Part shown: positions 63,217-64,000 of the stretch, piece by piece
How the letters are laid out: each line of letters begins with the position of its first letter
Position numbering within the stretch: the stretch's first letter is position 1
Assembly (NCBI GenBank): GCA_026981975.1
Contig: JALSHV010000003.1
Span: forward strand, 38,090 to 102,089
Direction of reading: 5' to 3'
DNA: 64,000 bases
Source of the DNA: Aquificaceae bacterium
Lineage (GTDB): Bacteria > Aquificota > Aquificia > Aquificales > Aquificaceae
Notes under the pieces: generated by a model
What the model saw: only the letters and a program-made list of their open reading frames with translations
What the model was told of the DNA's origin: nothing
Databases searched by the model: none
Translations under genes and position numbers: made by a program

Positions 63217-64000
63217 AACCTTTAAGAAGCTTAGCATCTCCCGGAATAGGTCTTGCAATGTCCAACCTTATAAAACCAGCGGGTGTGCTAACTCCCAACG
63301 CAGTGCCCATATCGTATTTTAAATCTCTATAAGCTTTTTTGAAACTATTTTGAACAGATCCCATATCTGCATACAAACCAAGCCACAGTGGACCTTTAAT
63401 CTGAAAGAGCATTTCTCCTCTACCGTAAAGGAAAATTCTTCCTCCCGAAGGAGAACCGATAGATTCAAAGTCGTATCCTCTCATATTCCTTAAACCGCCA
63501 AGAAAAAATCTATCAAATATAGGAGATTTCTTTCCCGTCCAACCAACCGCTATTCTAAAGTTGGTAGAAAGAGAAGGTGTAAGTTCCCTTAAGATAAAGT
63601 TGTTAAACTCTGTCCGGTAGTAAGATCTGTCTCCTTCAATCTTTGAAAACCTCATACTTGTATGGGTTATATTGCGGGGATTGACAGGATTGTCTCTTTT
63701 TTCTCTGAGCAAAAACAAACCGTAGCGACTGAGAGTGTATTTACCTTCTTCCACACCGTAAACTGTATTGTTTGCCTTAGAAAGGAACAAGCTTAAGGAA
63801 AAACTTCTCACGGGTCTATACCCTACTGATAAAAGAAATCCTTCGTTTTCAAGATCGTAGTTTTTGTGAAATTCCAACTTGCGGAAAAGAGAAGTATTTG
63901 CAAAGTATTTCCTTGAAAAAAGGAATCTATCTGAAAAACTCATCTCATAGGTTCTATAGAGTTCACTTTTGGAAGCTCTGAGTTTTCCTATAATACCTAT
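63182..64000 (-). CDS. Omp85-family outer-membrane barrel protein (BamA/TamA-like), N-terminus outside the window
   Basis: The C-terminal barrel of an Omp85 protein. The frame is open through the window edge (ELYRTYEMSFSDRFLF reads across 63943), so the ATG at 63943 is internal. FFLGGLRNMRGYDFESIG carries the family's conserved RGY motif, and the last strands read RLDIARPIP and GFRVYLSIGYIY with an aromatic end. BamA, TamA or a two-partner TpsB are possible; the POTRA domains that would decide lie outside. It inserts or secretes proteins at the outer membrane. Confidence 0.85.
   Translation of the reverse strand: MGIIGKLRASKSELYRTYEMSFSDRFLFSRKYFANTSLFRKLEFHKNYDLENEGFLLSVGYRPVRSFSLSLFLSKANNTVYGVEEGKYTLSRYGLFLLREKRDNPVNPRNITHTSMRFSKIEGDRSYYRTEFNNFILRELTPSLSTNFRIAVGWTGKKSPIFDRFFLGGLRNMRGYDFESIGSPSGGRIFLYGRGEMLFQIKGPLWLGLYADMGSVQNSFKKAYRDLKYDMGTALGVSTPAGFIRLDIARPIPGDAKLLKGFRVYLSIGYIY

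Noticed and set aside
1..64000. CRISPR arrays
   Set aside because: No regularly spaced direct repeats were seen anywhere in the window by reading.

Overview
The window is a 64-kb piece of a bacterial chromosome, almost entirely coding and AT-rich by eye. The gene set points to the phylum Aquificota (Aquificales), most likely an Aquificaceae relative. It combines a stand-alone MnmC2/DUF752 tRNA methyltransferase, menaquinone synthesis by the futalosine route (mqnA), an inositol-phosphate synthase, lipid A synthesis (lpxA), an Omp85 barrel and a monoderm-style CdaA/YbbR pair. Genus-level placement is inference. Many genes overlap by 4-40 bases (ATGA, GTGA and TTGA junctions), and several starts are TTG or GTG with clear GGAGG sites.

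Layout. 1-6.4 kb: lepA (cut by the window edge), a cell-shape pair (membrane-anchored M23 peptidase plus bactofilin), then on the minus strand a glucosaminidase, a polysaccharide deacetylase and panE, and a Gfo/Idh oxidoreductase behind a tRNA-Leu. 6.5-8.2 kb: thiE, a TetR regulator and folE. 8.2-20.1 kb: a defence island on the minus strand between folE and a Thr-Tyr-Gly tRNA cluster. 20.5-37.7 kb: c-di-GMP and HDOD signalling proteins, hyuB, purN, ispH, a folP-cdaA-cdaR operon, purM, uvrA, dnaJ and coaX. 37.7-49 kb: a porin, cinA, lpxA, rpiB, rodA, hisD, a lipoprotein with lgt, mnmC2, a GGDEF protein, mqnA and inositol-phosphate synthase. 49-64 kb: ligA, a beta-hydroxyacid dehydrogenase, an aminotransferase, gph, accA, a Fur-family regulator, lysA, a DEAD-box helicase, dnaG-rpoD, pdxJ, galU and an outer-membrane barrel cut by the window edge.

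The defence island is the most unusual part. It was once a type I restriction-modification operon in the order hsdM, winged-helix gene, hsdS, hsdR, YgjP-like protease. It has been broken twice. A 670-bp IS6-like element with perfect 13-bp terminal inverted repeats joins the first ~90 codons of hsdS directly to the tail of hsdR, so the middle has been deleted, and the hsdR tail also carries a frameshift. Separately, hsdM is split by a 7.2-kb cassette bounded by short inverted repeats and mini-hairpins. The cassette carries only two genes. One is a ~1,596-residue DEAH helicase with several zinc ribbons and a DUF1998 C-terminus. The other is a 767-residue partner with a Lys/Glu-rich N-terminus, a beta-rich body and a C-terminal segment resembling ribosomal protein L13e. 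The two-gene layout resembles Druantia type III (DruH-DruE-like) or a fused DISARM DrmA-DrmB core, but the partner was not recognised as a known family. Reading-frame overlaps at both ends of the cassette keep it coupled to the two hsdM halves.

Elsewhere the genes are mostly housekeeping. The recurring theme is envelope growth and second messengers: one c-di-AMP cyclase, three GGDEF proteins and one HDOD protein.
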